Assembly: GCA_049303435.1 (NCBI GenBank) | Contig: JBAQNC010000143.1 | Coordinates: forward strand, 1 to 49,873 | Direction of reading: 5' to 3' | DNA: 49,873 nucleotides | Origin: Parvibaculum sp049303435 | GTDB taxonomy: Bacteria; Pseudomonadota; Alphaproteobacteria; Parvibaculales; Parvibaculaceae | In this document: piece after piece, positions 23,025 to 32,986 of the stretch | Layout of the letters: every line of letters begins with the position of its first letter | How positions within the stretch are numbered: position 1 is the stretch's first letter | The notes under the pieces: generated by a model | What the model saw: the letters and a program-made list of their open reading frames with translations, nothing else | What the model was told of the DNA's origin: nothing | Databases searched by the model: none | Program-made: the position numbers and the translations under genes

Positions 23025-24932
23025 ATGCCGGGTCCCAAGGATGCGAAGGACGCAACTCATGCCACATGCGCGGCCCATGCCCGGTTGCGCAAAAACCTGC
23101 CCGCGCCCTCCGAGGACGATTTCGAGAATTCGACCCGTGGCTTCATCGCCACCATCCCCGATGCTCGCATCGTTAACGAAGCGGGCCATCCTGTCTGGGA
23201 AATGACCTCCTTTGCCTTCGAGGATGAAGAGACACCGCCCGATACCGTCAATCCAAGTCTCTGGCGTCAGGCCAAGCTCAACAAGATTCACGGCCTCTTC
23301 AAGGTGACGGACCGCATCTATCAGGTGCGCAATTTCGACCTGTCGAATATCACCTTCATTGAGGGCGACAAAGGCTACGTCATCATCGATCCGCTGATCT
23401 CGGCAGAAACCGCCCGCGCCGGTCTCGACCTCATGCGCGAGCATCGCGGCAACAAGCCGGTGACGGGCGTCATCTACACCCACTCCCATGTCGATCACTA
23501 TGGTGGCGTCAAGGGCGTGCTGGCGGATGAGGATATCGCAAGCGGCGAAGTGCCGATCATCGCGCCGGAGGGTTTTCTGGAAGAAGCCGTCAGTGAGAAT
23601 GTGCTGGCGGGTGTCGCCATGGGTCGCCGCGCGACCTATATGTATGGCGCGCTTCTGCCGCGCGGGCCCAAGGGCCATGTCGATGCCGGTCTTGGCAAGA
23701 CAGTGTCGCTCGGTAAGGTAAGCCTCGTGCCGCCGAATGTGCTGATCAAGGAGACGGGTGAAAAGCTCGTGGTCGATGGTGTCGAGATCATCTTCCAGAT
23801 GACGCCGGATACGGAAGCGCCTGCAGAAATGAACTTTTATTTCCCGCAGATGAAGGCGCTCTGCATGGCGGAAAACTGCTCCTGCCATATGCACAACATC
23901 TACACGCCGCGCGGCGCGCAGGTGCGTGACGCCAAGTCATGGTCGTATTACATCAACGAGGCCATCGAACTCTTCGGTGTCAAGACGGATGTGCTTTTCG
24001 CCAGTCATCACTGGCCGCGCTGGGGCAGCCAAACGACGATCGATTTTCTGAAGAAGCAGCGCGACATGTACAAATATGTGCATGACCAGACCCTGCGCTT
24101 CGCCAATCATGGTCTGACACCGACCGAGATTGCCGAGGAAATCGCCCTGCCGCCGACGCTTGCCGAAGAGTGGTACAGCCGCGGTTATTACGGCACGCTC
24201 AATCACAACGCCAAGGCCGTCTACCAGCGCTATCTCGGCTGGTTCGATGGCAACCCGGCGAATCTTCACAAGCTGCCACCGGTCGAGGCGGGCAAGCGCT
24301 ATGTCGAACTGGCCGGTGGGCCGGACAAGTTGCTCGCCAAGGTTCGCGAGGCCTTCGACGCGGGCGACTATCGCTGGGCCGCCGAAATTGGCAATCACCT
24401 CGTCTTTGCCGATCCCACGAATGCGGACGCCCGCCACATTCAGGCCGATGCGCTGGAGCAACTCGGCTATCAGGCGGAAAGCGGCCCCTGGCGCGGATTT
24501 TATCTGACCGCCGCAATGGAATTGCGCAATCCGCGTCCGCCGACAAGCGGCCGGGGCATTGGCGGCGCGGGCCAGATTCGCGAACTGCCGATGGAGCAAT
24601 TGCTCGATTCTCTGTCGGTGCGTCTCAACGGCCCCAAGGCAGGCTCCCGCTACATCGCAATCAATCTTGATGTGACGGATACGGGCGAGCGTTTTCTGCT
24701 CACCGTCGAAAACGCCGTCCTGCATCATTTCCACGGCAAGCGGGACGACAAGGCCGATGCGTCGCTGACCCTCACGCGCGACACCTTTGCCAGACTTGTG
24801 CTCGGCGAGGCGACGCTTGATGACCTCATTGCGGATGGCAAGATCAAGGCAAGCGGCGAAACGACGACCGTGTCCGAACTGATTTCAATGCTCGATTTCT
24901 TCCAGTTCTGGTTCGAGATCGTGATGCCATAA
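23025..24932 (+). CDS. Alkyl/aryl-sulfatase-like metallo-beta-lactamase-fold hydrolase
   Basis: This 635-residue protein belongs to the SdsA1/BDS1-type alkylsulfatase family. The N-terminal metallo-hydrolase domain has THSHVDHYGGVKG (about residues 152-164), supplying two-zinc ligands, and MAENCSCHMHNIY near 284-296. Middle helices form the dimer region (AEEWYSRGYYGTLNHNAKAVYQ). The C-terminal part ends in an SCP-2-like domain (LLDSLSVRLNGPKAGSRYIAI). Family members cleave alkyl sulfates such as dodecyl sulfate to alcohols. No signal peptide is seen at the ATG used, unlike secreted SdsA1, so this copy may act inside the cell. CAGGGAGATAGAG before the ATG is a good ribosome-binding site. Confidence 0.88.
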   Translation: MPGPKDAKDATHATCAAHARLRKNLPAPSEDDFENSTRGFIATIPDARIVNEAGHPVWEMTSFAFEDEETPPDTVNPSLWRQAKLNKIHGLFKVTDRIYQVRNFDLSNITFIEGDKGYVIIDPLISAETARAGLDLMREHRGNKPVTGVIYTHSHVDHYGGVKGVLADEDIASGEVPIIAPEGFLEEAVSENVLAGVAMGRRATYMYGALLPRGPKGHVDAGLGKTVSLGKVSLVPPNVLIKETGEKLVVDGVEIIFQMTPDTEAPAEMNFYFPQMKALCMAENCSCHMHNIYTPRGAQVRDAKSWSYYINEAIELFGVKTDVLFASHHWPRWGSQTTIDFLKKQRDMYKYVHDQTLRFANHGLTPTEIAEEIALPPTLAEEWYSRGYYGTLNHNAKAVYQRYLGWFDGNPANLHKLPPVEAGKRYVELAGGPDKLLAKVREAFDAGDYRWAAEIGNHLVFADPTNADARHIQADALEQLGYQAESGPWRGFYLTAAMELRNPRPPTSGRGIGGAGQIRELPMEQLLDSLSVRLNGPKAGSRYIAINLDVTDTGERFLLTVENAVLHHFHGKRDDKADASLTLTRDTFARLVLGEATLDDLIADGKIKASGETTTVSELISMLDFFQFWFEIVMP

Positions 24933-24957
24933 GGTCTCTCGGCCTTCGCTACAGGCT

Positions 24958-24989
24958 CCTGTCCGGCGTTTTATCCTGCGCCGGGCAGG
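24958..24989 (+). terminator. Hairpin after the alkylsulfatase-like gene
   Basis: CCTGTCCGGCG (24958-24968) pairs with CGCCGGGCAGG (24979-24989) with one wobble, over a 10-base loop, then ACTTTCTC follows. The weak T-run makes it a moderate terminator candidate. Confidence 0.55.
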
Positions 24990-25157
24990 ACTTTCTCGTC
25001 CGTTAGGGTTCAAATATCGGCAAACTGTGCCGGGCGCGCCACGCTATGCCCAAATTAAGACACTCGGGGTTCGCGAAAATCTTGTAAAATAATTTTTATC
25101 GTCTTGGGGATGACATTGAGGGTCCTTGGCGATGAACAGAAAACGGGAGAGTCGGAC

Positions 25158-25559
25158 ATGACATGCTGCGCCACGAAATTCTATGCCAATGCGAGTTCAT
25201 TTGTTTTCGCCGTAGCGGGCGCATTGCTTCTCATGGGCGCGCTGTCCGGTCCTGTTCTCGCCGCAGAAGGCGATAGTGAAGCCGGGCCCCAAATCCCGAC
25301 CGACCAGCATTATGAAATTACCGATGAGGCGGACTCGCCACCCGTCAATTATCGTTCCGATGAGGACGAGCGCTACGACACGCCTGCTCAGCATGATGCC
25401 GAAATGTATGCCGAGGAATATGAGCGCAAGCGCAAGGAAAAGGAGATGGAAGACAAGCGCATGCTTGAAAACATGAACACGCTGACTTCGCCCTCCGGCA
25501 CGCTTGGCGGCGATCTGGGTGCGCGTGACGCCGGCTTCCCCCCTCGCGCTCCCTATTAG
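25158..25559 (+). CDS. Small exported protein of unknown function
   Basis: This 133-residue protein starts at the ATG at 25158 (MTCCATKFYANAS), chosen because GGAGAG precedes it and a signal peptide begins there. The hydrophobic core FVFAVAGALLLMGALSGPVLA ends near residue 33, followed by AAEGDSEAGP. The mature part is acidic and helical (TPAQHDAEMYAEEYERKRK and KEKEMEDKRMLEN) and then ends in a Gly/Pro tail. No known domain is visible. It is likely periplasmic. It converges on tamB, 16 bp away. No function is proposed. Confidence 0.6.
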   Translation: MTCCATKFYANASSFVFAVAGALLLMGALSGPVLAAEGDSEAGPQIPTDQHYEITDEADSPPVNYRSDEDERYDTPAQHDAEMYAEEYERKRKEKEMEDKRMLENMNTLTSPSGTLGGDLGARDAGFPPRAPY

Positions 25560-25575
25560 GGCCCTGCCGGGATTT

Positions 25576-28500
25576 CTAGTAGTCCCACTTCCAGTTGACG
25601 CCGACATCACCGGATGCGTTCTGTCCTATGCGCGTATCCACTGAGATTTGTGGCGTGACCTCGATCTCGACCTTGACCGAACTGTCACTGGCCAGTGCGC
25701 CCTGTTCCACGCCAACATAGACGCCTTTCTGGATATATTTTCCCGCCGATACGGTCGTCGCGCCCGAGGGGCTGCTATCGATACGCAGCACATCGAGCGA
25801 CAGGGATTCCTGCAGGCGGTTCAGGATACCGCTGCCGCTTCTTCCCATATTGACCCCCGACATTTCCGCCAGGGCGCGTGCAAGCTGCACGGCTTCCATT
25901 GGTGTCAATTCTCCGACCTTTTTGTCGAACAGGATGCGGGAGAGAATTTCATCCTGCGGCAAGCTGGGTGTCGACGAGAATTTGACCGTTGGCTTGGCCG
26001 GGTCGCCGCTAACCGAAATCTTCGCTTTGAAATCGGTGCGTGTGTAACTCAGAACGACATTGAATGCCGGTTCCGTCGGATAGGTGCCGGGGAAGTTCAC
26101 GCTGCCAGTGTCGAGCGTGAATGTCTTGCCGATGAAATCGAGCGTGCCGCGCTCGCTCGTCAACTTGCCCTTGATCAGCGGCTGGTCAGCGCGTCCGGTC
26201 ACCGCCAGCTTGCCGACCCAAAGACTGTCCAACCCGCGACCGCTAATGCGCGCAGGCGTATCCGTGGCAAAACCGATGTCGAGCATCAGGGGAAGGGGCT
26301 TTGCGCTCACGATCTGCGGAACAGGCTCCGCGCCAGTACCGTTGATCTCGGTCACATCCACCAGCGGCACATCGACCGGCAGACTTTCGGGAATGCGAAT
26401 ATGCATTGCCTTCGATGTGATTGTGCCTTTTAGCAAGGCGGGCCTGTCCAGGGTCGGCGGGACGACCGGTCCAGTCAACTCAAGCACACCGTCGATTGTT
26501 GCGTCGACGTCGCTTCGACGCAGAATCCGCGCATTGGAGATTTTTGCAGAAATTGCGATGGCCTGCGAAGCTCTCTTGTCGAGCGTAATCCGGCCATTCG
26601 CGTCGATCCGACCATCGCCGCCATCTGTACCGCTGAGCGTAAAGGCGAGGTTCTGGCTTTGATGCCCTTCGAGCTTCACATTGAGCTTCTGCAGAACGGT
26701 TCCACTGGAAAAATTCTCGTAACTTCCATCTGTAAGCGTTGCTACGCCATTAACGACGGGCGCTGAAATATCGCCACTGGCCTTGAGTGCAACGCGCGCA
26801 TCGCCGGAAAACCGCTGTCCGCTCAGGTCGGCAAGCGCCGTCAGTGAGGAGAGCGGGCCCTTCCAATCAAGTGACGCAGACGTTGCGCCCCGTTTGGCAA
26901 GTGTCGGAAAAGTTGCGCCCTGATAGCGAACGAAAGGTAGCGAAGCCTTGAAAACGAAAGGCTCGGGCGAAACCCCGTGCGCGGTTGCCGTCAGATTCAG
27001 GCGTTTGCCCGTCCAGTCGCTGAGCAAAGTGCCGTTAAACGCCGGGTTTTCGCTTTCGATATCCTGCGAAATGTGAACCTCGTCAAAGGTAAGGGCGACC
27101 TTCCCCTTTCCGCGCGCCGTATCAAGCGAGGCTTCGCCGTTGGCAGAGCCATGAACGGAATCAACCGACATCGCCAGCGCCAGCAGGTCGAGCGGCGCAT
27201 GGGTCACTTCAAGATTGAGCGCCGCCGCATTGGCGATGCTGAGATCACCGGTAATGCGGCCCGGCCCGGACGCGCCTGTCAGATTGAATTGCACATTTTT
27301 GACCACTGTGCCTTGCGAGAGATCGACCCTCGCAGGTCTGGCAAGCGTCATTTGCGCATCGCCCAGCGCAAGCTTGAAGTCTGCAAGGTCGAGCGCGCTG
27401 TTCGACCCGCTGAGCATTCTTGCGTGAGCTTCGAGCGAGACATCCTTTGGCGAGGTTGTTTCGTTCTTTCCGGCGGCACTGAAATGCAAGTCGAGTTGAT
27501 CGAACGGCCCTGTTGCTCGCGCCTCGACCTTGTCGAGATGGACAAGCTGGACCTGACCGGATTGCGCCACAAGCGAGGCGTCAAGCGTCGCCTTGTCGAA
27601 CAGGTCTGTGAGTTTGGCGATCAAGGTAACGCGATCAAGCTCGATACCCGATGCGCCCAGAGTTGGCGTCTTGAAACTCAGATCAAGCGATTGACGCGCC
27701 CCGACCGGTTGAGCCTTGATCGACAAAGTACCGACGCCATCAAGCGACGCGCTTGCCAGCGACGCCAATGGCGCAAGAATGACGTGCTCGCCCTTGATGT
27801 CTGCCGTCACGAGTGATGCTTTGTCGAGGATAACGTCGCCAGTAAGGCGCGATCCGAAGACATCGCTGTCAATCGCGGTAAGCTGCACACCGCCCTCGCG
27901 CGGCAGGGTCAGTTGAGCAACAAGTTGCGCTTTTCCCGGCGCACCCTGGAACTCGATATTCACAGGTCCCGTGCCGCCCGTGACCACTTTCACGTTCAGC
28001 GCTAGCCGTTCCGTTTTGACTTGCCTGATCTGGCCATTGGAAAGTTCGGCGGTGAGCATGGCTTCCGGCGCATTGACAGTGCCGCCGAGGGTGGCGTCAG
28101 CGGTGAAAGCGCCAGACGCACTACCGTCGGCCAGAACATTGGCGATGTTGTCTGCCTTGAATTGGGCTTCGCCAGACAGAATGCCGGATGCCGATGACGC
28201 GACGTTGCCTTTGAGCGCATAAGCCCCGGCCATCGAGCGTATGGAAAAGGAGGGAAGGGCGAAGCCGCCAGCGCCGGGGATGAGCAGGGAGCCGTCGGCG
28301 GTGACCGCACTGGCAAGTTGCGTCAGTGTCGGATTGTCGGTTTTGACATCCTTGGTATGGATCACGAAGTCGCCAGCAATGTCGCCATCGGCCTGCCTGA
28401 CGAAGGGCGCGAGCGCGACATCGGCGCTGCCTGACAGTTTCTGCCCCAGGATCGGGCCAAGCGGCGTGAGGTCGGCAATAATCCCGGTGAGGTCGCCCTT

Positions 28501-29772
28501 CATTGTAGAGCCATCGAGCGCGAGAGCGCCCTTGTAGTCAATCTCGCCAGCAGGCGAGGTAAGCTTCAAGATGTCTACGTCCGCCATGCCCTTGTCGAGG
28601 TCGAGTTTGGCTTCGACCTGCCAGTGGAGAACGGCGAGCGCGGCATTTCCCCGATTTTCCAGAAAGGTGTCGAGACCCTTGATCTCGCCATTGCCGCCGA
28701 GCACATGACGCCCGCCGCTGGAAGCCGATCCCAGTCTCGCGTCGCCCGAGAGGGTGACAGGGCCAGTTTCGGCATTGAGGCCGCGCAATGAAATATTGTC
28801 GTTGTGATCCCATTGGAAATTTGTTCGAAGCGCGAGCTTGTCCGCACCGCTGATGTCCGCAAGCGCCGCCTTGACCATGTGACCCGACGCATTGGCTTCA
28901 AGGGCAATATCGAGATCGCGGGTCCATGCCCCTTTGACGGAAGTCTCCAGAAGGAAATTCGGGCCCCCATTGACATTGACGTGGCCATTGAGTGTGCCGT
29001 TGACGCCGTCGATCTTTGCCGTGACCAGCAAGGAGTCGCTGTCCATGCCCGCCAGTTCGGAGATGAGTCCGCGATGGCCCGCATCTCCGTCGTGGACATT
29101 AAGCGTAAGCGCAATATGTTTGGCGCCGGGATCGATCAACGCCTTGAGATTGATGTCCCCCGGCACGTCGTCCGTCCGTTTGATCTGCAGGGAAAGGTCT
29201 GCCGCGTTCCGTTCGATCTGAAGCCGGGTTTCGAGATCGAGCTGTACGAGCACGCCCTTCGCGTCGGGTGAGACCAGACCCCGGCCCAGCGAAATGCGGG
29301 TGATGTGCGCGGCATCAATCTGGATGGCCAAAGGAGAGGAGGGCAGCGCAAAAGACGTCGCCGCGTCGTCTGCCGGTGGTGTCGCGCTTTCTGGCGTACG
29401 CGATACCTCAAGTCCTTGAGCCGTGAAATCATCGACATGCAAACGCCCCGTCAGCAGCGCAAAGGGTGACCAGTGCATATCCGCTTCATCCAGCTTCAGC
29501 CAGACGCCCTTGCCGTCGGCAATGCTGAGATTGGCAAGGTGCAGGTGATAGGGCCATGCCCCGCTCGTCTCGCCGATGGTGACATGCATGTCGCCTTGAT
29601 TGATTTGCGCGAGCGCAAACTCGGTGATGAAATTGCGAAGCGGCCCTATCTGCAAGAGACCGAGCGCGACGACGAGCAGGACAAGCATGGCGGCGACGAC
29701 GCCGAGAACCCAGCGCCCAAGTGTCCGGGCAATTGCGGGCGGTGACGACCATCCGGAGTTTTCTGTGGCCAT
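25576..29772 (-). CDS. tamB: TamB, outer-membrane assembly/lipid-transfer protein
   Basis: This 1398-residue AsmA-like bridging protein is anchored in the inner membrane by one segment near residues 18-40 (LGVVAAMLVLLVVALGLLQI). It spans the periplasm with long beta repeats and acts with TamA in outer-membrane biogenesis (autotransporter insertion and, in recent views, phospholipid transport). The conserved C-terminal TamB domain (old DUF490) is seen in RGTLDFIGKTFTLDTGSVNF, in SVSGDPAKPTVKF and in PQDEILSRILFDKK. The protein ends DVGVNWKWDY, an aromatic end typical of the family. Its ATG shares one base with the tamA stop (TGATG), so the two are translationally coupled. Confidence 0.93.
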   Translation of the reverse strand: MATENSGWSSPPAIARTLGRWVLGVVAAMLVLLVVALGLLQIGPLRNFITEFALAQINQGDMHVTIGETSGAWPYHLHLANLSIADGKGVWLKLDEADMHWSPFALLTGRLHVDDFTAQGLEVSRTPESATPPADDAATSFALPSSPLAIQIDAAHITRISLGRGLVSPDAKGVLVQLDLETRLQIERNAADLSLQIKRTDDVPGDINLKALIDPGAKHIALTLNVHDGDAGHRGLISELAGMDSDSLLVTAKIDGVNGTLNGHVNVNGGPNFLLETSVKGAWTRDLDIALEANASGHMVKAALADISGADKLALRTNFQWDHNDNISLRGLNAETGPVTLSGDARLGSASSGGRHVLGGNGEIKGLDTFLENRGNAALAVLHWQVEAKLDLDKGMADVDILKLTSPAGEIDYKGALALDGSTMKGDLTGIIADLTPLGPILGQKLSGSADVALAPFVRQADGDIAGDFVIHTKDVKTDNPTLTQLASAVTADGSLLIPGAGGFALPSFSIRSMAGAYALKGNVASSASGILSGEAQFKADNIANVLADGSASGAFTADATLGGTVNAPEAMLTAELSNGQIRQVKTERLALNVKVVTGGTGPVNIEFQGAPGKAQLVAQLTLPREGGVQLTAIDSDVFGSRLTGDVILDKASLVTADIKGEHVILAPLASLASASLDGVGTLSIKAQPVGARQSLDLSFKTPTLGASGIELDRVTLIAKLTDLFDKATLDASLVAQSGQVQLVHLDKVEARATGPFDQLDLHFSAAGKNETTSPKDVSLEAHARMLSGSNSALDLADFKLALGDAQMTLARPARVDLSQGTVVKNVQFNLTGASGPGRITGDLSIANAAALNLEVTHAPLDLLALAMSVDSVHGSANGEASLDTARGKGKVALTFDEVHISQDIESENPAFNGTLLSDWTGKRLNLTATAHGVSPEPFVFKASLPFVRYQGATFPTLAKRGATSASLDWKGPLSSLTALADLSGQRFSGDARVALKASGDISAPVVNGVATLTDGSYENFSSGTVLQKLNVKLEGHQSQNLAFTLSGTDGGDGRIDANGRITLDKRASQAIAISAKISNARILRRSDVDATIDGVLELTGPVVPPTLDRPALLKGTITSKAMHIRIPESLPVDVPLVDVTEINGTGAEPVPQIVSAKPLPLMLDIGFATDTPARISGRGLDSLWVGKLAVTGRADQPLIKGKLTSERGTLDFIGKTFTLDTGSVNFPGTYPTEPAFNVVLSYTRTDFKAKISVSGDPAKPTVKFSSTPSLPQDEILSRILFDKKVGELTPMEAVQLARALAEMSGVNMGRSGSGILNRLQESLSLDVLRIDSSPSGATTVSAGKYIQKGVYVGVEQGALASDSSVKVEIEVTPQISVDTRIGQNASGDVGVNWKWDY

Positions 29773-31706
29773 CAGAATGCCTGCCCGAGCGAAAAATAGA
29801 CCTGAAAGGGATCATCGAAGCCGGGACGCCTGTTGAGCGGCATTGCGATGTCGGCGCGCACCGGCCCGATTGGCGTGTAGTAGCGAAGGCCGATACCGGC
29901 GCCCCATTGCAGCCCCTTGCCGGGCTGGGGGGTCACGGTGGAATAGGCATTGCCGCCATCGACAAAGGCGACGACGCCGATTGTCTCCGTCAGGCGGTAT
30001 CGCAATTCCGTGCTCCCTTCAAGCACCGACCGTCCGCCGACGGGATCGTTCGCTGCATCCAGAGGGCCGACGAGCTGATAGCCATAGCCGCGAATGGAAC
30101 CGCCGCCACCGGCATAGAAGCGCAGTGAACCGGGAACATCTGTCATGTCTTTCGCCAGCATGAGCCCGTAGCGGCCGCGAAAGGCGAGCGTCACGTCGGG
30201 AGTTTTGCCAAAGCTGTAATAGGTCGAACCACCGGCTTCAAATCTGGAAAAGGCGGTGGCTGCGCCATCGCTCTTCCCGACATAGGGGGTCAGCGCGGCG
30301 TTGAGGCGCGAGCCTTCGGTGGGATCGAGCAGATCGTCGCTGCCATTGTACCGCAAGGTCAGCGGCACGCCGAACAGGCGATAGGAATGTACGCCCGTGC
30401 TGTCCTCTGTGCGGTAGATTTCAAAGGAGAGGCCAGCACTGGCCTGGATGGTTGGCGACAGTGCGCGCGAAAGCGCCGCGCCTGTCTTCAGGCTGTCTTC
30501 GTTATAGGCATCCGTGTCTTCATGCGCATATTCGAAGTTCGCGACGAGGCTCTGATCGGCGCGCAAAAAATGCGGCTTGGTGAAAGTCGTTGTGGCGCTT
30601 TGCTTGGTCTGGGCAATGGAGAGATCGACCCGCAACTTCTCCGCGCGCCCAAAGAGATTTCGGTGTTCCCAGAAACCTGTCACGCCAGCGCCTTCGTCCG
30701 ACGACCAGCGTGCGCCCAGACCGACCGACCGGCTCTTCGCTTCGGTCATAGTAAGTTCGGGCGTGACCTCCTGATACTTTTCCTTCCCGGTCACGCCATT
30801 GGCGTCCACAAGAGAGATGGTCACCTGATCGAAGAGATTACTGTTGCGCAGCGCCGCCACCGTCGCATCGGCCTTGCGCTTGTCGTAAAGCTCGCCCGTC
30901 TTGAAGGTGGCGAGGTTGCGAATGTAGTCCGGCGATGTGTCGGGGGCCGTGTGATCATGCGCTTCGTTCTTGATGACAAGAGGCCCGAAATATTTTGGCG
31001 CGCCGGCGTTGATCGCCAGCGTAATATTTGCCGTTGCCTTCGACAGATCGACGATGACGTCGCGCTTGTCGAATTTGGGAGTGGGGTGGCCGTGGTTCTG
31101 AAGCCAGACAAGCGCGTCATTGGTGAGATCGATGATACGTTGCGCACGGGCCGCACGATGGGGCACAAGACCGAGCACTTTGGCATCTTTGGGCAGCGAG
31201 GCTTCGTCACTTGGATGATCGGAGTAGATGACGGCAAAGCTCTCGATCATCGTGCGGACCCCGAGCGTCACGATATAGGTGAGGTCGAATGCCCCGCCTT
31301 GCGCCTCGGTAATAATGGGCTCGATGCGGCCACTGAAATAGGCCTGACTGCGCAAAACCTTGTTGAGGGTCCGCGCCTCGTCATTGGCGCGGCGGCGCAA
31401 TTGACCGAGAGTGGTTGGAGTGGAGGTGCTTTCGTCTTTACCGAGTTGAACGGAGGCCTCGATCTGCGCCTTGATGTCGTCGGGCAGTTTCTGTCCTTTG
31501 ACATCGACCGAGAATTTCAACGCCGAATGCGCCGCCGGACTGCCTTGCCCACCCGTCTTGCCGCCTTGTGAGGGGGAATTGTCGGCTGTAGCCGCCCGGG
31601 CGTCGTAAGCTGGCGAGAAAAGAACCAGACTCCCAAGGCAAACAAGAACGAAAACAGCGAGACTTACACGCAGATTGACCAACTGGTCTTGTGCGACAAG
31701 ACGCAT
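29772..31706 (-). CDS. tamA: TamA, Omp85-family outer-membrane protein
   Basis: This 644-residue protein from the ATG at 31706 has a signal peptide (LRVSLAVFVLVCLGSLVLF, cleavage near FSPAYDARA). The long N-terminal section holds POTRA domains, for example LPDDIKAQIEASVQLGK and YDKRKADATVAALRNSNLFD. The C-terminal 16-strand barrel ends VYFSLGQAF with the terminal Phe that marks BamA-recognised proteins. The family motif is visible in FYAGGGGSIRGYGYQLVGP. It pairs with tamB, which follows directly. In-frame starts further upstream exist (31763, 31772), but AGAAGG precedes 31706 and the signal peptide fits best there. Confidence 0.88.
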   Translation of the reverse strand: MRLVAQDQLVNLRVSLAVFVLVCLGSLVLFSPAYDARAATADNSPSQGGKTGGQGSPAAHSALKFSVDVKGQKLPDDIKAQIEASVQLGKDESTSTPTTLGQLRRRANDEARTLNKVLRSQAYFSGRIEPIITEAQGGAFDLTYIVTLGVRTMIESFAVIYSDHPSDEASLPKDAKVLGLVPHRAARAQRIIDLTNDALVWLQNHGHPTPKFDKRDVIVDLSKATANITLAINAGAPKYFGPLVIKNEAHDHTAPDTSPDYIRNLATFKTGELYDKRKADATVAALRNSNLFDQVTISLVDANGVTGKEKYQEVTPELTMTEAKSRSVGLGARWSSDEGAGVTGFWEHRNLFGRAEKLRVDLSIAQTKQSATTTFTKPHFLRADQSLVANFEYAHEDTDAYNEDSLKTGAALSRALSPTIQASAGLSFEIYRTEDSTGVHSYRLFGVPLTLRYNGSDDLLDPTEGSRLNAALTPYVGKSDGAATAFSRFEAGGSTYYSFGKTPDVTLAFRGRYGLMLAKDMTDVPGSLRFYAGGGGSIRGYGYQLVGPLDAANDPVGGRSVLEGSTELRYRLTETIGVVAFVDGGNAYSTVTPQPGKGLQWGAGIGLRYYTPIGPVRADIAMPLNRRPGFDDPFQVYFSLGQAF

Positions 31707-31825
31707 TAGCCTTCTGGATAATCTGACAATTTCCTTGAGAAGCAGGGCGATATACAAGTCCATGAACAGCATGAGCGGATCATACAGGGATCGACGGTTG
31801 GACGAAGCCCTCGCCTTGTGTTTTT

Positions 31826-31840
31826 TAATGGAAAACATTA
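31826..31840. promoter_or_regulatory. Short dyad before the TetR gene, operator candidate
   Basis: TAATG-GAAAA-CATTA (31826-31840) is a perfect 5-bp-arm dyad in the 144-bp gap between the tamA start and the TetR gene at 31851. It could be the TetR operator and would then touch the tamA promoter too. Arms this short can occur by chance. Confidence 0.35.
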
Positions 31841-31850
31841 GTATTTTGAG

Positions 31851-32546
31851 ATGATGATCACAGAGACAAAACCGCGCAAAGCAAGGGGTGATACGCGTCT
31901 TCGCCTCATCACCGCCGCCGAGAAGCTGTTTGGCGAAAAGGGAATTCATGGCGTCACGCTGAAGGACATAAATGCAGCGGCCGGACAGCGCAATGAGTCC
32001 GCTTTGCACTACCATTTCGGCGCCAAGCCGGCTCTGGTCGAAGCGATCCTCATCCTGAGAACGCGCGACATCGATTTGAGTCGAATGGAACGGGTGGAGG
32101 CGCTGCTCGCCAATGGTCAGGAAAAAGACCTGAACGCAGTTCTCAAGGCAATGTTCCTGCCCATGATGGAACTGCTGGGTAACGAGAACGGCGTGCGATT
32201 CATCCGATTTCTGGCCCAGGTGCTCAACGACCCCGATTTCGACCTGCCCGACATGGCTTTGCGCGGCAACCTGCCCGGTGTGACCAAGGCCAATGGGCTC
32301 CTTGTCGCGGCGCTGGGTGACATCACGCCGGAGATCATCATTCAGAGGCAGCGGTTCATGGTCGAGATGGTGGTGAGTTCGCTTGCCATCTGGTCGCGTC
32401 ACAATGATTCGGTGAACGAGACTGTGGCGCGTGAATTGTTCCTCGCCAATCTTCTCGATTCTATCGCCGGCTTTCTCACGGCGAAGGTGTCTGAAGAGAC
32501 GCTTGAACTACTGAAAAAGTCGATCCGCAAGAAAGAGAAAAAATAG
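31851..32546 (+). CDS. TetR-family regulator paired with DUF1330
   Basis: This 231-residue regulator has its helix-turn-helix in RLITAAEKLFGEKGIHGVTLKDINAAAGQ, then NESALHYHFGAKPALVEAIL (about residues 17-65). A large helical ligand domain follows and the tail is basic (KKSIRKKEKK). A second ATG at 31854 is equally possible. It lies divergent from tamA and one base before the DUF1330 gene, so both are co-translated. The HYHFGAK segment is like TetR proteins of fatty-acid or acyl-CoA control, but no ligand can be inferred. It mirrors the DUF1330-TetR pair at 13.4-14.6 kb with gene order swapped. Confidence 0.85.
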   Translation: MMITETKPRKARGDTRLRLITAAEKLFGEKGIHGVTLKDINAAAGQRNESALHYHFGAKPALVEAILILRTRDIDLSRMERVEALLANGQEKDLNAVLKAMFLPMMELLGNENGVRFIRFLAQVLNDPDFDLPDMALRGNLPGVTKANGLLVAALGDITPEIIIQRQRFMVEMVVSSLAIWSRHNDSVNETVARELFLANLLDSIAGFLTAKVSEETLELLKKSIRKKEKK

Positions 32547-32547
32547 C

Positions 32548-32964
32548 ATGTCATCGTCGCATGAGCCCAGCAAAGCTCAGCTGGAAGAATTTACCGCGTC
32601 GGATCAGACCAAGCCGATCGCGATGGTGAACCTGCTCAAGTTCCGTGAAAACGCCCTTTATGCCGATGGCCGCGACGCGGGTGGCCTCTCCGGCGCGGCG
32701 GCCTATGGTCTTTATGGCGAAGTCGCCATGCGCAAGATCGCGGAAGTCGGCGGACGGCTTTTCTGGGCCGCGCCAACCGCGCAGACTTTCGTCGGCGGCC
32801 TCGGCGACGAGTGGGATATGGTCGCCATTGTGCGCTATCCCAATCGCGCCGCCTTCCTCAAGATGATCGACATGCCCGACTATCGCGAGGCCTCCGTGCA
32901 TCGCGAGGCAGGTCTTGAACGCACGGCGTTGATCGCCTGCCCCGGAGACACGATTTCGGCATAG
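32548..32964 (+). CDS. DUF1330-family protein, second copy
   Basis: This 138-residue protein is the same length as the copy at 13449. It shares its marks: PIAMVNLLKFRENALYADG, then AAYGLYGEVAMRKIAEVGGR, MVAIVRYPNRAAFLKMI and VHREAGLERTALI. The ATG follows the TetR stop by one base (TAGCATG), so the pair is translationally coupled. Family members are small alpha/beta dimers of unassigned function. The two copies are clear paralogues, but neither lies in the same gene neighbourhood apart from a TetR partner. The next gene is convergent, 22 bp away. Confidence 0.82.
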   Translation: MSSSHEPSKAQLEEFTASDQTKPIAMVNLLKFRENALYADGRDAGGLSGAAAYGLYGEVAMRKIAEVGGRLFWAAPTAQTFVGGLGDEWDMVAIVRYPNRAAFLKMIDMPDYREASVHREAGLERTALIACPGDTISA

Positions 32965-32986
32965 GGTTGGCTGTCGGCTCAGGCTG

